Shown here one piece after another: positions 1 through 9,225 of a DNA stretch of 57,128 nucleotides. How positions within the stretch are numbered: the stretch's first letter is position 1; every line of letters begins with the position of its first letter. A model generated the notes under the pieces. It was not told the DNA's origin. It saw only the letters and a list, made by a program, of their open reading frames with translations, and searched no databases. Source of the stretch: a bacterium. GTDB lineage: Bacteria > Verrucomicrobiota > Verrucomicrobiia > Limisphaerales > UBA8199. Where the stretch lies: positions 1 through 57,128 of the forward strand of contig JAJYHY010000006.1 of the NCBI GenBank assembly GCA_021784555.1. Direction: 5' to 3'. The translations under genes and the position numbers were made by a program.

Positions 1-1
1 C

Positions 2-433
2 CGCTGCTCGGGCGACCCGACTTTCGAGGATGCTCTGCTAAAAGGCTACAGGTTCTTCGTGGAAACCTTTTTCGCGCCGGACGGCACCCCGAGGTATTAC
101 GACCGAAAGATGCGGCCTCTCGACATCCAGTGCTCCTCCCAGGGCATTCAGACACTGGTCAATTTGCGGGAACTCCATCCGCAGAGTCTCGAACTGGCCC
201 TCAAAGTCGCCCACTGGACCATTGCCAACATGCAGGACGAGACGGGATATTTCTATTATCGCAAAGATCCGCACATCACCAACAAGACGCCTACGCTGCA
301 TTGGGGCCAGGCGACGATGTTTGCGGCCCTGGCTTTGCTGGACCAACATCTTTCGGATAATGGCTCTGACAAGGCTGGTCCGCCCATCCCGGATTTCCAA
401 ACCGAACCCGCCAGCGCTGCGGCTGCCAAATAG
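2..433 (+). CDS. C-terminal part of an exopolysaccharide-locus protein (5' end outside window)
   Basis: The reading frame is open from the window edge to a TAG at 431-433, so only the last ~143 residues are seen. The sequence is rich in aromatic residues and hydrophobic helices (KVAHWTIANMQ, GYFYYRKDP, HWGQATMFAALALLDQHL). I infer an alpha/alpha-barrel or C5-epimerase/glycosidase-like fold, as found in proteins of capsule loci; the catalytic part is not visible. The last ~20 residues are Ala/Pro-rich and probably disordered. It precedes the + strand polysaccharide genes and may be part of that operon. A decayed second copy of its 3' part follows at about 600-900. Family assignment is weak; that it is a real coding end is supported by the conserved-looking reading frame. 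Confidence 0.55.
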   Translation, partial: RCSGDPTFEDALLKGYRFFVETFFAPDGTPRYYDRKMRPLDIQCSSQGIQTLVNLRELHPQSLELALKVAHWTIANMQDETGYFYYRKDPHITNKTPTLHWGQATMFAALALLDQHLSDNGSDKAGPPIPDFQTEPASAAAAK

Positions 434-599
434 CAGCCCGTGAGCAAACTGGGCGCCGGTGAGGATATCGAGCACAATACAGCAGCGTGGAGCGTATGTC
501 GGGGGCCTGCCGGTTGTTCCGCCGGGAATGCTTCGAGGCCATCGGAGGCGACGAGATCGAATTCATTGCGACATAAAACCGTGATTCTGGCGATGCCGC

Positions 600-905
600 G
601 CTGTATCAAGCCTTCGGCGAGGCTCTTATCCCTTCGGGCAAACCTTTTCGGTACCGGGCGGAACTCGGCGCGGCAACGAGTGCAAAATGCGGCCTCTGGA
701 CATTCAGCGCGCCCTCCAAGGCATTCAAACGCTGGTCAACTTGCGGGAACTACATCCGCGGGCATTGACTTGGCCGTCAAAGTGGCGCATTGGACCGTCG
801 CCAACGTGCAGGGCCCAACCGGCCATTTTTTGTTACGACAAGTATCCGTTCATAACCAACAAGACGCCGCCCCGCAATGGGGCCAGGCCACGATGTTTAC
901 CAATG
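600..905 (+). pseudogene. Decayed tandem copy of the 3' part of the preceding gene
   Basis: Bases 687-898 align with 110-322 at roughly three-quarters identity by eye, at an offset of 577 bases. Shared stretches include the segments around 'MRPLDIQ', 'GIQTLVNLRELHP', 'ITNKTP' and 'WGQA.TMF'. In this copy those segments fall in different frames (for example 'MRPLDIQRALQGIQTLVNLRELHPRA' in one frame and 'KVAHWTVANVQGP' in another), so several small indels have destroyed it. The region 434-600 before it shows no convincing coding signal. I read it as a paralogue or duplication now decaying just upstream of the oxidoreductase gene. Confidence 0.7.
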
Positions 906-958
906 ATTTCGATGGTCGCTCTTGAAGGGGATGGCCATTCCATCCCCCCGTTAGGCGC

Positions 959-3088
959 ATGAAACAGGTCTTAATACGGAACGGGGAAGTGGAAATCGCG
1001 GATGTGCCTGCCCCCCAAGTCGGTGTCAGAAGCATCCTGGTGCGGGTGTGCCATTCCTGTATCAGCGTCGGCACTGAGGTGGCTGGAGTTAAGCACTCGG
1101 TGAATCCAGTGTATAAGCGTCTTCTTCAGAAACCTGAGAATCTGAAAAGGGCCTTTCAATTCCTTCATGACGAGGGCATCGCCCGCGGATGGAAATTAGC
1201 CTTGGGCAAACTCGATCCATCTCAAGCAACTGGATATTCAGCAGCGGGCGAGATAATCGAAATCGGCTCTGATGTAGCAACTTTCAAGGTTGGCGACGCT
1301 GTGGCGTGCGCAGGCGCAGGCGTCGCAAATCACGCCGAGGTTATAGATGTGCCCGTAAACCTTGCTGTCAAAATCCCGCAAAACCTGTCAATGCGGCTCG
1401 CCTCTACGGTTACGTTGGGGGCAATCGCCCTGCAAGGTATCCGGAGGTGCAAGCCAACGTTGGGTGAGACTATCGTCGTATTTGGTCTCGGCATCATTGG
1501 CCAGATCACAGCCCAGTTGCTCCTGGCGAACGGCTGCCGTGTCATTGGTACAGACATTGACTCTGATCGGATCACATCTGCTCTGAACCAAGGTCTCACA
1601 TGCTCCGTTGATCCGAATTCCGAGAATGTCCTCGAACGAATACGAATTCTGACTGCTGGTTTCGGCGCAGACGCAGCCATTATCACTGCTTCGACTGCCA
1701 GCCATGAGGTGGTAAGCCAGGCCATGAATGTATGTCGTAAGAAGGGCCGTGTTGTTGTAGTGGGCAACGTGGGCCTTAACCTTAACCGGCGGGACTTCTA
1801 TGCCAAAGAGCTGGATTTCTTGATCTCTTGCTCCTATGGACCTGGCAGGTACGATCCCACTTATGAAGAAGGCGGGCAGGATTATCCGCTTCCTTATGTT
1901 CGCTGGACGGAGAATAGAAACATGGAGGCTTACCTGGATCTCTTGGCATCTGCCAAGATCAATCTGGACAACTTACCCACACAGATATACGAGGTAGAGG
2001 AAGCAAATAATGCGTTCCGGGCTCTTTGCGCGCCGGAGGGTAAGCCGCTTCTGGTTTTTCTCGAATACCCTAATCGCCACAGCGTTGGTTCTCCCGTGCG
2101 CAAGGTTGTCCTTCGGGCGCCGTGCGGCAAGGCGGATCGTGTCCGTGTTGCCCTAATCGGTGCAGGCAGCTTTGCCAAAGGCGTCCATCTGCCAAATCTT
2201 GCGAAATTGCGGGATTTTTATGAGTTGCGGGCAGTCGTCAGCCGAACTGGGACTAGCGCTGTGAACACAGCGCGCCGGTTTGAGGCCGGTTACGCAACCA
2301 CGGAGGTTCAGCAGGTGTTGGAAGATAAAGAAGTGGATTTGGTCATCATTTGCACCCGGCATCATTTACACGCGCAAATGGCGTTGCAGGCTTTGCGCGC
2401 TGGCAAACATGTTTTGGTAGAGAAACCGCTTTGCCTTAAGAGGGACGAATTACGCGAAATCGAGACTTTCTTCAGTGGCGACGGTCGGCAACAGGTCCTG
2501 TTGACCGGTTTTAACCGGCGATTTTCGCCTCCCGTTGACTTAGCGCTCCACTGGCTCGGTGAAAGGACCGGTCCATTGATACTCAATTATCGGATGAATG
2601 CCGGCTTCATTCCCTTGGACCATTGGGTGCATAGTGAGGAGGGAGGTGGCCGCAACCTTGGAGAGGCGTGCCACATTTACGACCTGTTCAACGCTTTCAC
2701 CTCTTCAAAACCCAAGTCCGTGCATGCCGCCAGCGTCCGGGCTGCATCCACGCAGTGGAATCAAAAAGACAATTTCGTGGCCACCGTGGGCTATGCCGAC
2801 GGTTCGGTCTGCACCCTCACCTATACTGCATTCGGCCCCAAAAGCTACCCGAAGGAGCGCACGGAACTGTTCTTCGACGGCAAGGTCATCTCCATTGACA
2901 ACTTTCAATCCATCAAGATAGATGGAGCTGCTGGTGCGCGCTGGCACTCGGCATCGCCTCAGAAGGGTCAGCTCGAGGAATTGCAGGCATTAGCAAGATG
3001 TCTGCGCTCGGGCGGAGAATGGCCCATACCTCTTGATCAGCAAACGGCGGCAATGCAGATCTGCTTTGAGGTCGAAGAACAACTCTGA
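959..3088 (+). CDS. Bi-domain oxidoreductase: zinc-type alcohol dehydrogenase fused to Gfo/Idh/MocA dehydrogenase
   Basis: The protein has 709 residues. Residues 1-370 resemble medium-chain alcohol dehydrogenases, with a Rossmann motif GLGIIG near 176-181. Residues from about 395 are a Gfo/Idh/MocA domain, with GAGSFAKG near 401 and the family's EKP lysine motif at 488-490. Fusions of this type occur in polysaccharide loci and presumably oxidise and rearrange a nucleotide sugar or a sugar in a lipid-linked intermediate; the substrate is unknown. Typical structural-zinc cysteines of the first domain are not obvious, so it may be zinc-poor or inactive. The ATG at 959 follows the pseudogene closely and fits the expected domain start. 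It is first in the run of intact EPS genes. Confidence 0.85.
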   Translation: MKQVLIRNGEVEIADVPAPQVGVRSILVRVCHSCISVGTEVAGVKHSVNPVYKRLLQKPENLKRAFQFLHDEGIARGWKLALGKLDPSQATGYSAAGEIIEIGSDVATFKVGDAVACAGAGVANHAEVIDVPVNLAVKIPQNLSMRLASTVTLGAIALQGIRRCKPTLGETIVVFGLGIIGQITAQLLLANGCRVIGTDIDSDRITSALNQGLTCSVDPNSENVLERIRILTAGFGADAAIITASTASHEVVSQAMNVCRKKGRVVVVGNVGLNLNRRDFYAKELDFLISCSYGPGRYDPTYEEGGQDYPLPYVRWTENRNMEAYLDLLASAKINLDNLPTQIYEVEEANNAFRALCAPEGKPLLVFLEYPNRHSVGSPVRKVVLRAPCGKADRVRVALIGAGSFAKGVHLPNLAKLRDFYELRAVVSRTGTSAVNTARRFEAGYATTEVQQVLEDKEVDLVIICTRHHLHAQMALQALRAGKHVLVEKPLCLKRDELREIETFFSGDGRQQVLLTGFNRRFSPPVDLALHWLGERTGPLILNYRMNAGFIPLDHWVHSEEGGGRNLGEACHIYDLFNAFTSSKPKSVHAASVRAASTQWNQKDNFVATVGYADGSVCTLTYTAFGPKSYPKERTELFFDGKVISIDNFQSIKIDGAAGARWHSASPQKGQLEELQALARCLRSGGEWPIPLDQQTAAMQICFEVEEQL

Positions 3089-3159
3089 GCACAACCATCA
3101 GGTCGGAACCACGGATTTCAGGAGAATGTGCCCAATTTGGGCGCGCCTAGACGCTACAT

Positions 3160-4674
3160 ATGCCGCCCTCATTTTCTCAGACCCAAGCTGATCTCGATTC
3201 GGACGTCTTAGTTGAGACTCCTGAAGAGTCACTCCTGGACGCCGCTTCCGAGGGCAAATTGCTGCGTTTAGCGGTTCAAAGCTTGCTATTCGTTCTTGTT
3301 TGCGTATTCATCAAGCTGCCGCTGATCCCACTGGTCGTCTTGGGCTACTTTTTGTTGATCAAGGTCCGGTACCAGCTTCAGGCTTCGGACTTGTTGGTGC
3401 TTTGGCTCGTGGCGGTTCCATTCCTCGGGCCGTACATCACCATACATGTTGGGGGAGGCATTCCTGACATAACCTTCAGACGGTTATTTGTTTTACTGCT
3501 CCTGTTTACCGCCTTTTCAGGATGGGAAGGACGGGGGATTCGACTCTTATCAAATGGTCTCGATTATGCGTTGGTGTTATTCGTCGGGGCGGGCTTCCTG
3601 TCGATGTTTGGCTCAATCATGATACGCACACCATTGCGTGTGTTTCTGGACGCCTTGTTGATTCCCTGCGCATATTATTTCACAGGCAAGAGGTGTGCAA
3701 GTCGTCCTGGTTTTATGCCAAAGCTCTTTGTTGCCGGAGTTCTGGCGCTGCTTGCTCTCGGAGCGATCGGGACGTACGAGGGCATCAGCGGCCATGATGT
3801 GCTCCACTGGGAAGGTGCCAATACACATATGGCTGGCACTAGTGACTGGCGAGTGAATGGTCCTTGGGCCACTGCTGAAGCATACGGCACAGTCATGGTT
3901 ATGCTGCTCTTGTTCGTCAGCTTGCACAAAGATGTGTACAAAACCCAGCTTCTCCGAAAGCGATACGTTCGCCTCGCCATTCTGGCGGGCGTGGTAGCCG
4001 TCGCCTGCACACTCACACGCGGGATTTGGCTTGCGCTGCTCGCGGGGTGGTTGGTCTTCTACCTGCGCCGCAGTCCTAAATTGACCCTGAGTATTGCCGG
4101 GTTTACTGTGGTCCTTTGGCTGGTTCTACAGCAGGGAATACTCCCTCAGCTTTTCGGCGGTCTCTGGCATCAACGCATTGATCAGACAAAGACCATTTAT
4201 TCACGATTGGCGACGTACAAGTCGGCACTGGCAATGTTTGAAGACTATCCGGTTACGGGCGTCGGTTTTGACACATTTTCGGAAATGTGGGATCGTTTTC
4301 CTCGATACCGGTTTGAATATAATGGCGAGAGATCCGTTGACACACCTCACAATTTATTCCTGAGCATTCTGGCTGAAACGGGACTGGTCGGCTTCGGTGC
4401 CTTCCTGCTGCTTCAAATTCAGGTCTTTGCAAAGGCGTCTCGTGTAATCCGGTCCGCGCGCGAGAGCCTGGCGGCCCATAATGCTGAAGTGATGGTCGCC
4501 ATTGCCGTTGCTTTTCTCGTAGTAAGCCTTGACTTGGACTTCGCCTATAATGCGGACCTTGTCAACAAACTTTATTACCTTTTCTTGGGCGTTCTCTCTG
4601 GGCTGGCCGACAAGCCAAGGTGGGAAGCTCCCATTCAACAGTCGGACAATCGACGTGAAATTACAATTGCGTAA
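3160..4674 (+). CDS. O-antigen polymerase/ligase family membrane protein (Wzy/WaaL-like)
   Basis: 504 residues, mostly hydrophobic helices, with a large loop in the C-terminal half. After that loop comes the hallmark 'TPHNLFLSILAETGLVGF' near residue 395, the conserved Wzy_C/O-antigen ligase signature. A short acidic N-terminus (about 45 residues) precedes the first helix. Such proteins polymerise repeat units or transfer glycan from undecaprenyl carrier at the periplasmic face of the inner membrane. It lies between the sugar oxidoreductase and an adenylate-forming enzyme, and the flippase follows at 6.3 kb, as expected for a Wzx/Wzy-type pathway. Sequence alone does not separate polymerase from ligase. 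No clear ribosome site is seen before the ATG at 3160. Confidence 0.85.
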   Translation: MPPSFSQTQADLDSDVLVETPEESLLDAASEGKLLRLAVQSLLFVLVCVFIKLPLIPLVVLGYFLLIKVRYQLQASDLLVLWLVAVPFLGPYITIHVGGGIPDITFRRLFVLLLLFTAFSGWEGRGIRLLSNGLDYALVLFVGAGFLSMFGSIMIRTPLRVFLDALLIPCAYYFTGKRCASRPGFMPKLFVAGVLALLALGAIGTYEGISGHDVLHWEGANTHMAGTSDWRVNGPWATAEAYGTVMVMLLLFVSLHKDVYKTQLLRKRYVRLAILAGVVAVACTLTRGIWLALLAGWLVFYLRRSPKLTLSIAGFTVVLWLVLQQGILPQLFGGLWHQRIDQTKTIYSRLATYKSALAMFEDYPVTGVGFDTFSEMWDRFPRYRFEYNGERSVDTPHNLFLSILAETGLVGFGAFLLLQIQVFAKASRVIRSARESLAAHNAEVMVAIAVAFLVVSLDLDFAYNADLVNKLYYLFLGVLSGLADKPRWEAPIQQSDNRREITIA

Positions 4675-4677
4675 ACA

Positions 4678-4797
4678 AATTAGTGAATAGGCCTATGCGG
4701 TTGACTCTTGCTCATGCAGAAAACGTGATGCCCAACGCCCGAAAATCCGACCAAATCCAAACCTTACAAGAGTAAACCGCATAGGCCAATTAGTGAA
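4678..4797. repeat. Long hairpin flanked by 10-bp direct repeats (MITE-like)
   Basis: Arms at 4690-4710 and 4767-4787 are inverted copies (20 of 21 bases match), separated by 56 bases. The unit is flanked by the direct repeat AATTAGTGAA at 4678-4687 and 4788-4797, which resembles a target-site duplication. It occupies the gap between the polymerase and the next ligase gene, so its hairpin could also act as an RNA processing site or attenuator inside the operon. Confidence 0.75.
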
Positions 4798-4824
4798 AAC
4801 ATATGGGTATTACAAACGGCTGAC

Positions 4825-6219
4825 ATGAACCTTCTTAAGCGAGCGGCGAAGCGCGTCTTCTATAGGATCCCGATTCAATACCGGCACGGGCGGCGCTTCA
4901 GAAAAAGCTACCGTTTCGTGATGCAATCTCAATGGTGGAGCAATGCGGAACTCAGGGAATACCAAATGCGACAATTGTCTAGCCTGCTCCAGCACGCTTA
5001 CCAGCACGTCCCTTTCTACCAGCGCACGTTTGACGAGCACGGGATCAAGCCGCGGGATATTCATGATTTTGAGAGCTTCCAGAGAGTGCCGTTCCTCACC
5101 AAAGAAGACATTCGCCTGCACGCAGCCGAATTGAGCGCATCCAACATCCCGCGAGATCGCATGGAATGGGAGACCACCGGTGGCTCTACCGCTGAGCCGC
5201 TGGGTTTGTTTGTTGAACGGGGGAGTGGCGCGCTCCGGTTGGCACTCGAGTCAAGGCAATGGAACTGGATGAGGTTCGCATTTGGCGACCGGTATGTGGT
5301 CCTCCGCGGCGCCATTGTTGATGGTTGCGGATGGAGGAAGGAGAAAAGGTGGCAATTGGACCCGAAGCGCAACTGTCTTCTGCTGTCGACCTTTGATATG
5401 ACGCAGGACAATATTGCCGATTACGCCGCGATGATTGAGGAGTTCAGGCCAGCCATGATCCGAGGCTATCCATCGGCGCTCGAACTCTTCGCGAAATATC
5501 TTCGCGAAGTCGGCGGCACCATCAATCGAACTGGAGTGATTCGCAGCATCTCAAGCTCATCGGAAACGCTGTTTCCGATCCAGAGAAGGTTAATTGAAGA
5601 GACGTTTGGGTGTCCGGTGTTTGATTTGTACGGCAACGGGGAACTCGCGGGTAAGATGGGTGAGTGCGAGCGGCATGAAGGCTTCCACGATTTCATGGAG
5701 TTCGGCTATACGGAGATCCTTCATCGGAATGGGCTTGCCGTAAGTGAGGAAGGCGAAGTCGGCGAGATGGTGGTTACGGGATTCACTAACTACGCATTCC
5801 CCATCATCCGCTATAAGATCGGCGATTTGTGCCGATATACCTCCAAGACCTGCAGTTGCGGTCGTGGGCTGTCCCTGATTGGCGGCGTCCAAGGTCGCGT
5901 CCAGGAACTGGTCGTCGCCGAAGACGGCGGGCTGATTCCGCTGGGACCAGTGATCTTCGGTATCCATGACCCCGGCTGGCAGCGGGTCAGGCAGTTGCGC
6001 TTCGTGCAGGAGGTCGCGGGACGCTTGCGAATCGAGGTAGTAAAATCAGGCGGCCAAACCGATGGGGAGATGATTCATTACGTTCACCGACTTTTTGCTG
6101 AGCGGTTCAAGAGGCGGGTCCACTTGGACGTCCACGTCGTCAACAACATCGAGACGAGTGGTGCCGGGAAGCACAAATATCTGATCCAGAAATTGGCTGT
6201 CCCGCAGGTAGAGAATTAG
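4825..6219 (+). CDS. PaaK/CapK-like adenylate-forming enzyme (first copy)
   Basis: 464 residues related to phenylacetate-CoA ligases and CapK. It has the P-loop-like adenylation motif 'TTGGSTAEPLG' near 114-124, the 'YGNGE' adenine-site motif near 272, and a C-terminal 'GAGKHKY' catalytic-lysine region near 450. A pair of cysteines in 'CSCGRG' (near 350) is shared with the second copy at 22774. These proteins are frequent in capsule loci. The family chemistry is acyl-adenylate formation; here the acid and acceptor are unknown, perhaps an acyl or amino-acid decoration of the glycan. The ATG at 4825 follows the hairpin element. Confidence 0.85.
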   Translation: MNLLKRAAKRVFYRIPIQYRHGRRFRKSYRFVMQSQWWSNAELREYQMRQLSSLLQHAYQHVPFYQRTFDEHGIKPRDIHDFESFQRVPFLTKEDIRLHAAELSASNIPRDRMEWETTGGSTAEPLGLFVERGSGALRLALESRQWNWMRFAFGDRYVVLRGAIVDGCGWRKEKRWQLDPKRNCLLLSTFDMTQDNIADYAAMIEEFRPAMIRGYPSALELFAKYLREVGGTINRTGVIRSISSSSETLFPIQRRLIEETFGCPVFDLYGNGELAGKMGECERHEGFHDFMEFGYTEILHRNGLAVSEEGEVGEMVVTGFTNYAFPIIRYKIGDLCRYTSKTCSCGRGLSLIGGVQGRVQELVVAEDGGLIPLGPVIFGIHDPGWQRVRQLRFVQEVAGRLRIEVVKSGGQTDGEMIHYVHRLFAERFKRRVHLDVHVVNNIETSGAGKHKYLIQKLAVPQVEN

Positions 6220-6298
6220 ACTTCACCGGTCCTCGATTACAACCTTTCCGCTGCTGTGCTGGTCAAAGAAGATCGCGGCGCACGGAACCTGCGGCAGA

Positions 6299-7579
6299 AT
6301 GATTAGCGAAAACAGCACCTTCGCCCGAGGCACATGGGTTCTGGCGCAGCATTTCAGGAAATCGCGAGCCGCTCGGCAGACTTCCTACCTATATGCCGGA
6401 CAAATCATCGGGCTGGGCGTGGGTTTCGCGCTGAATCTCGTGAATACGCGGTGGCTGGGGCCTGCTGGATACGGCTTGTACGCCGCCACTTTCGCCGCGA
6501 GCGACTTTGTTACGATGTTCCTGAACTTCGGGTTTCTGCCCTCTGGCGCGCGGTTGTTGGCCTTAAAACAGGGAGCACCGGAGGAGCAGCGGCGCATGAC
6601 TGGCGCCCTCATCGTGGTCACGATCGGGTTGGTGATAGGGGCGGCGCTGGGCCTGTGGGGTGTCAGCTTTTTCGCAGAGCAACTGATTAATGCCAGAATT
6701 GGCCACCTGCTACGCTGGTTCTCGCTGCTCCTGGCGTTGCTGGTACTACAGACCCTGGTTGAATCCGCCTGCCGGGGAACGGGCCGCATCGAAGCGTTAT
6801 CGTTCTTCAATCTTTCATCGAAAGGGGTGGGTGTAGCCTTCGTAGGTTTGGCCATCGTCACAGGAACCTACAGTCTTCCGGTGGCAATCGGTGCCAGCCT
6901 CGCAGGTTCCCTGCTCGCCTCGGTGCATGTCCTTAACCTCTTGAATCCCCGTTTTGACAAATTGTCAGCCAGCGTCCATGAACTGTGGTTGGATGTGAAG
7001 CATTATGGATTCAAGGCCTACACGGGAGACATAGCTTCCTCTGCCGGGGCGCGGACCTACAGCTTGATTCTCGCACACTACGGAAATGTCACCGCTTTGG
7101 GTTATTACACCCTGGCAGGGCTGATCGTGACTCCAATGACGACGTTTTCGCGTTCGCTTGCAATGACCTTCTTCAGCCGGTTTGCAGTAATCAGGCGAAT
7201 TGCTTCGAAGGTGTGGACCGTTAACCTGGTTTGGCTCATCTCTTGTTTCGCGGGCGTGCTGCTCCTGGGAAGTCTTTTTGTTCACGTGATGTTCGGAGCG
7301 AAGTACAGTCCTGCGGCAGGGCTTCTGCCACTAGTCGCCTTTGCTGGCATCTTCAGTGGTTTGGCGGCCCCCATGAATAAGTTTTTGGCCGCGCATGGCG
7401 AAGGTGTGTATTTGCGGACTATCGCTCTGACGCTTTCCCTAATCAGCGTGGCTGCGGCTTTTGGCCTGATCCCTCGCTTCGGGGCGCTTGGGGCCTGTTA
7501 TGCGGCTGTAGTCAGCGCGCTCGCGAACTTCCTATTGCACCTACTATACTACCGCAAAACGGTGGAGGCTCTCCAATGA
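6299..7579 (+). CDS. Polysaccharide flippase, Wzx/MATE-like
   Basis: 426 residues with about a dozen hydrophobic helices and few charged loops, typical of the polysaccharide_synt/oligosaccharide flippase superfamily (MOP exporters). The N-terminal region 'TSYLYAGQIIGLGVGFALNLVNTRWLGPAGYG' starts near residue 27 and matches the family's first helix and the conserved 'RxLGPxxYG' turn. It would move lipid-linked repeat units across the inner membrane to the Wzy-like protein encoded at 3160. The stop overlaps the start of the next gene (ATGA at 7576), implying coupled translation. Confidence 0.88.
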   Translation: MISENSTFARGTWVLAQHFRKSRAARQTSYLYAGQIIGLGVGFALNLVNTRWLGPAGYGLYAATFAASDFVTMFLNFGFLPSGARLLALKQGAPEEQRRMTGALIVVTIGLVIGAALGLWGVSFFAEQLINARIGHLLRWFSLLLALLVLQTLVESACRGTGRIEALSFFNLSSKGVGVAFVGLAIVTGTYSLPVAIGASLAGSLLASVHVLNLLNPRFDKLSASVHELWLDVKHYGFKAYTGDIASSAGARTYSLILAHYGNVTALGYYTLAGLIVTPMTTFSRSLAMTFFSRFAVIRRIASKVWTVNLVWLISCFAGVLLLGSLFVHVMFGAKYSPAAGLLPLVAFAGIFSGLAAPMNKFLAAHGEGVYLRTIALTLSLISVAAAFGLIPRFGALGACYAAVVSALANFLLHLLYYRKTVEALQ

Positions 7580-9225
7580 TCTTGCTGATCGATGTTTCAG
7601 GCGATGCCCGCCGGGCTGCGGCGGCCTTGGCGGCGCGTGGGACACTACCGTCGCAAATTCTCGAGAGGAGAGACCTTAGATTGCAGGGCCTGCTGAGGCT
7701 TCTGAGAAAAATGCGGACGGCCCGACCGGTGGAATGTTATATCTTTTGCAGGCAGGTTGGAACTCAGTTTAATCGCTTTCCTTTGGTGTTGTTGGCCTCG
7801 CTAACCAAGGCTCGGAGAATCGCGTTTTGCGACGAAACCGAGGTCCAGCGTTTCGAATCTCCGACTGCCGCTGTGATAATCGGTACCCCGCTGTACTTGT
7901 GGCATTGGCTTTATGGGGCGTTGGCTATTATCGCTTTCTGGGTCGCTTTGGCGGCGGCCTGGTTATGGCTTAGGGTTATTCGGCACTCTGCGCCAACGTC
8001 TTCGTCCACCAGGCGACTTTGTTATATTAAGACTGATTTTTGGGGCGACTTGAGAGCCGGTGGATCGGTGACCCATACGCGCGAGTTCATCAACGCTGGC
8101 TGCGATATAGGATATGACATCAGCGTTTTTGCTTGCGACCCTCTCCGCCACTACCAACTCAAGACTGGCGTTCAGGTCATCCGGCCGGCACCGGGCCTAT
8201 ACGACCTGCCAATCTTCATTTCTCAAATGGAATATAATCTGCGCTTTCCAATAGCGGTATGGCGGAAATTGCGCCACACGCCGGTTGGCGGAGTTTATCA
8301 GCGCCACTCCAGGAATAACTTTAGTGGGGTTGTCTTGTCCATGCTGTTGAAAGTTCCGTTTCTCCTCGAACACAACAGCTCATCATCATGGATCGCGAAG
8401 AATTGGTCTGGGCAAAGAACCTCGTTTATTTCAAGCCTTTGCGAAAAGCTGAATTTCTTGGGAGCTTACAGGATTACTGTCGTCTCTGAAACGCTTAGAA
8501 AGGATCTGTTGTCGCGGCGGGTGGACCCTGCGAAGGTGATTGTGAACCCAAATGGCGTGGACCCGGTTCGCTTCGGGCCTCATGTGGATACTTCGGCAGT
8601 TCGTAATCATCTTCCCCAAGGCAAACTCTTGGTGGGGTTCATCGGGGTATTCGGCCAGTGGCACGGCGTGTTGACCCTGATGCGTTGCGTTAAATACGTT
8701 GTCAAAGGTTGTGACAATGCACACTTCGTCATCATAGGAGATGGTGCCCTGAAGCAGGAGATGATACGTATTCTCCAGCAGGATGACGTGCTTGAGCAGG
8801 TTACCTTTGCCGGCTTGGTCAAGCATGAGTTGGCGCCAGCTTATCTCAACGCTTGCGATGTGCTGGTTTCGCCGCATGAGGATATGGCGGATGGCTCTAC
8901 ATTCTTTGGCTCGCCAACCAAGATTTTCGAGTACATGGCCACGGGCAAGGGCATAGTTGCTTCCGACGTCGGTCAGCTCGAAGAGCTGCTGGACGATAGA
9001 CAGGATGCCCTGCTGGTCAGACAAAAAGACGAGGTCCAGCTCGCCGAGGCAATCGTCCGCCTGCTGCGCGATTCGGCTTTGCGCGAACGGTTGGGTTTCG
9101 CGGCTCGTCGAAAGGCAATGGCGGCCTTCACTTGGAGGCAGAATTATTGTCGTGCCCTCGGCCTGCCTCAGGAAAGCATTTCCAGCGACGTAGCGCTCTG
9201 TCTCGAGCAAGACAATCTCCGATGA
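7576..9225 (+). CDS. Family 4 glycosyltransferase with N-terminal membrane anchor
   Basis: 549 residues. A ~130-residue N-terminal extension with a membrane helix around 105-135 precedes a GT-B fold. The C-terminal half carries 'VGFIGVFGQWHG' (donor domain start), 'VIIGDG', and a late motif 'SPTKIFEYMATGKGIVASD' followed by Glu-Glu, matching the E-x7-E region of GT4 enzymes. It probably adds a sugar to the lipid-linked repeat unit at the cytoplasmic membrane face; donor and acceptor cannot be read from sequence. It overlaps the flippase upstream and the heparinase-like gene downstream by 4 bases each. Confidence 0.87.
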   Translation: MILLIDVSGDARRAAAALAARGTLPSQILERRDLRLQGLLRLLRKMRTARPVECYIFCRQVGTQFNRFPLVLLASLTKARRIAFCDETEVQRFESPTAAVIIGTPLYLWHWLYGALAIIAFWVALAAAWLWLRVIRHSAPTSSSTRRLCYIKTDFWGDLRAGGSVTHTREFINAGCDIGYDISVFACDPLRHYQLKTGVQVIRPAPGLYDLPIFISQMEYNLRFPIAVWRKLRHTPVGGVYQRHSRNNFSGVVLSMLLKVPFLLEHNSSSSWIAKNWSGQRTSFISSLCEKLNFLGAYRITVVSETLRKDLLSRRVDPAKVIVNPNGVDPVRFGPHVDTSAVRNHLPQGKLLVGFIGVFGQWHGVLTLMRCVKYVVKGCDNAHFVIIGDGALKQEMIRILQQDDVLEQVTFAGLVKHELAPAYLNACDVLVSPHEDMADGSTFFGSPTKIFEYMATGKGIVASDVGQLEELLDDRQDALLVRQKDEVQLAEAIVRLLRDSALRERLGFAARRKAMAAFTWRQNYCRALGLPQESISSDVALCLEQDNLR

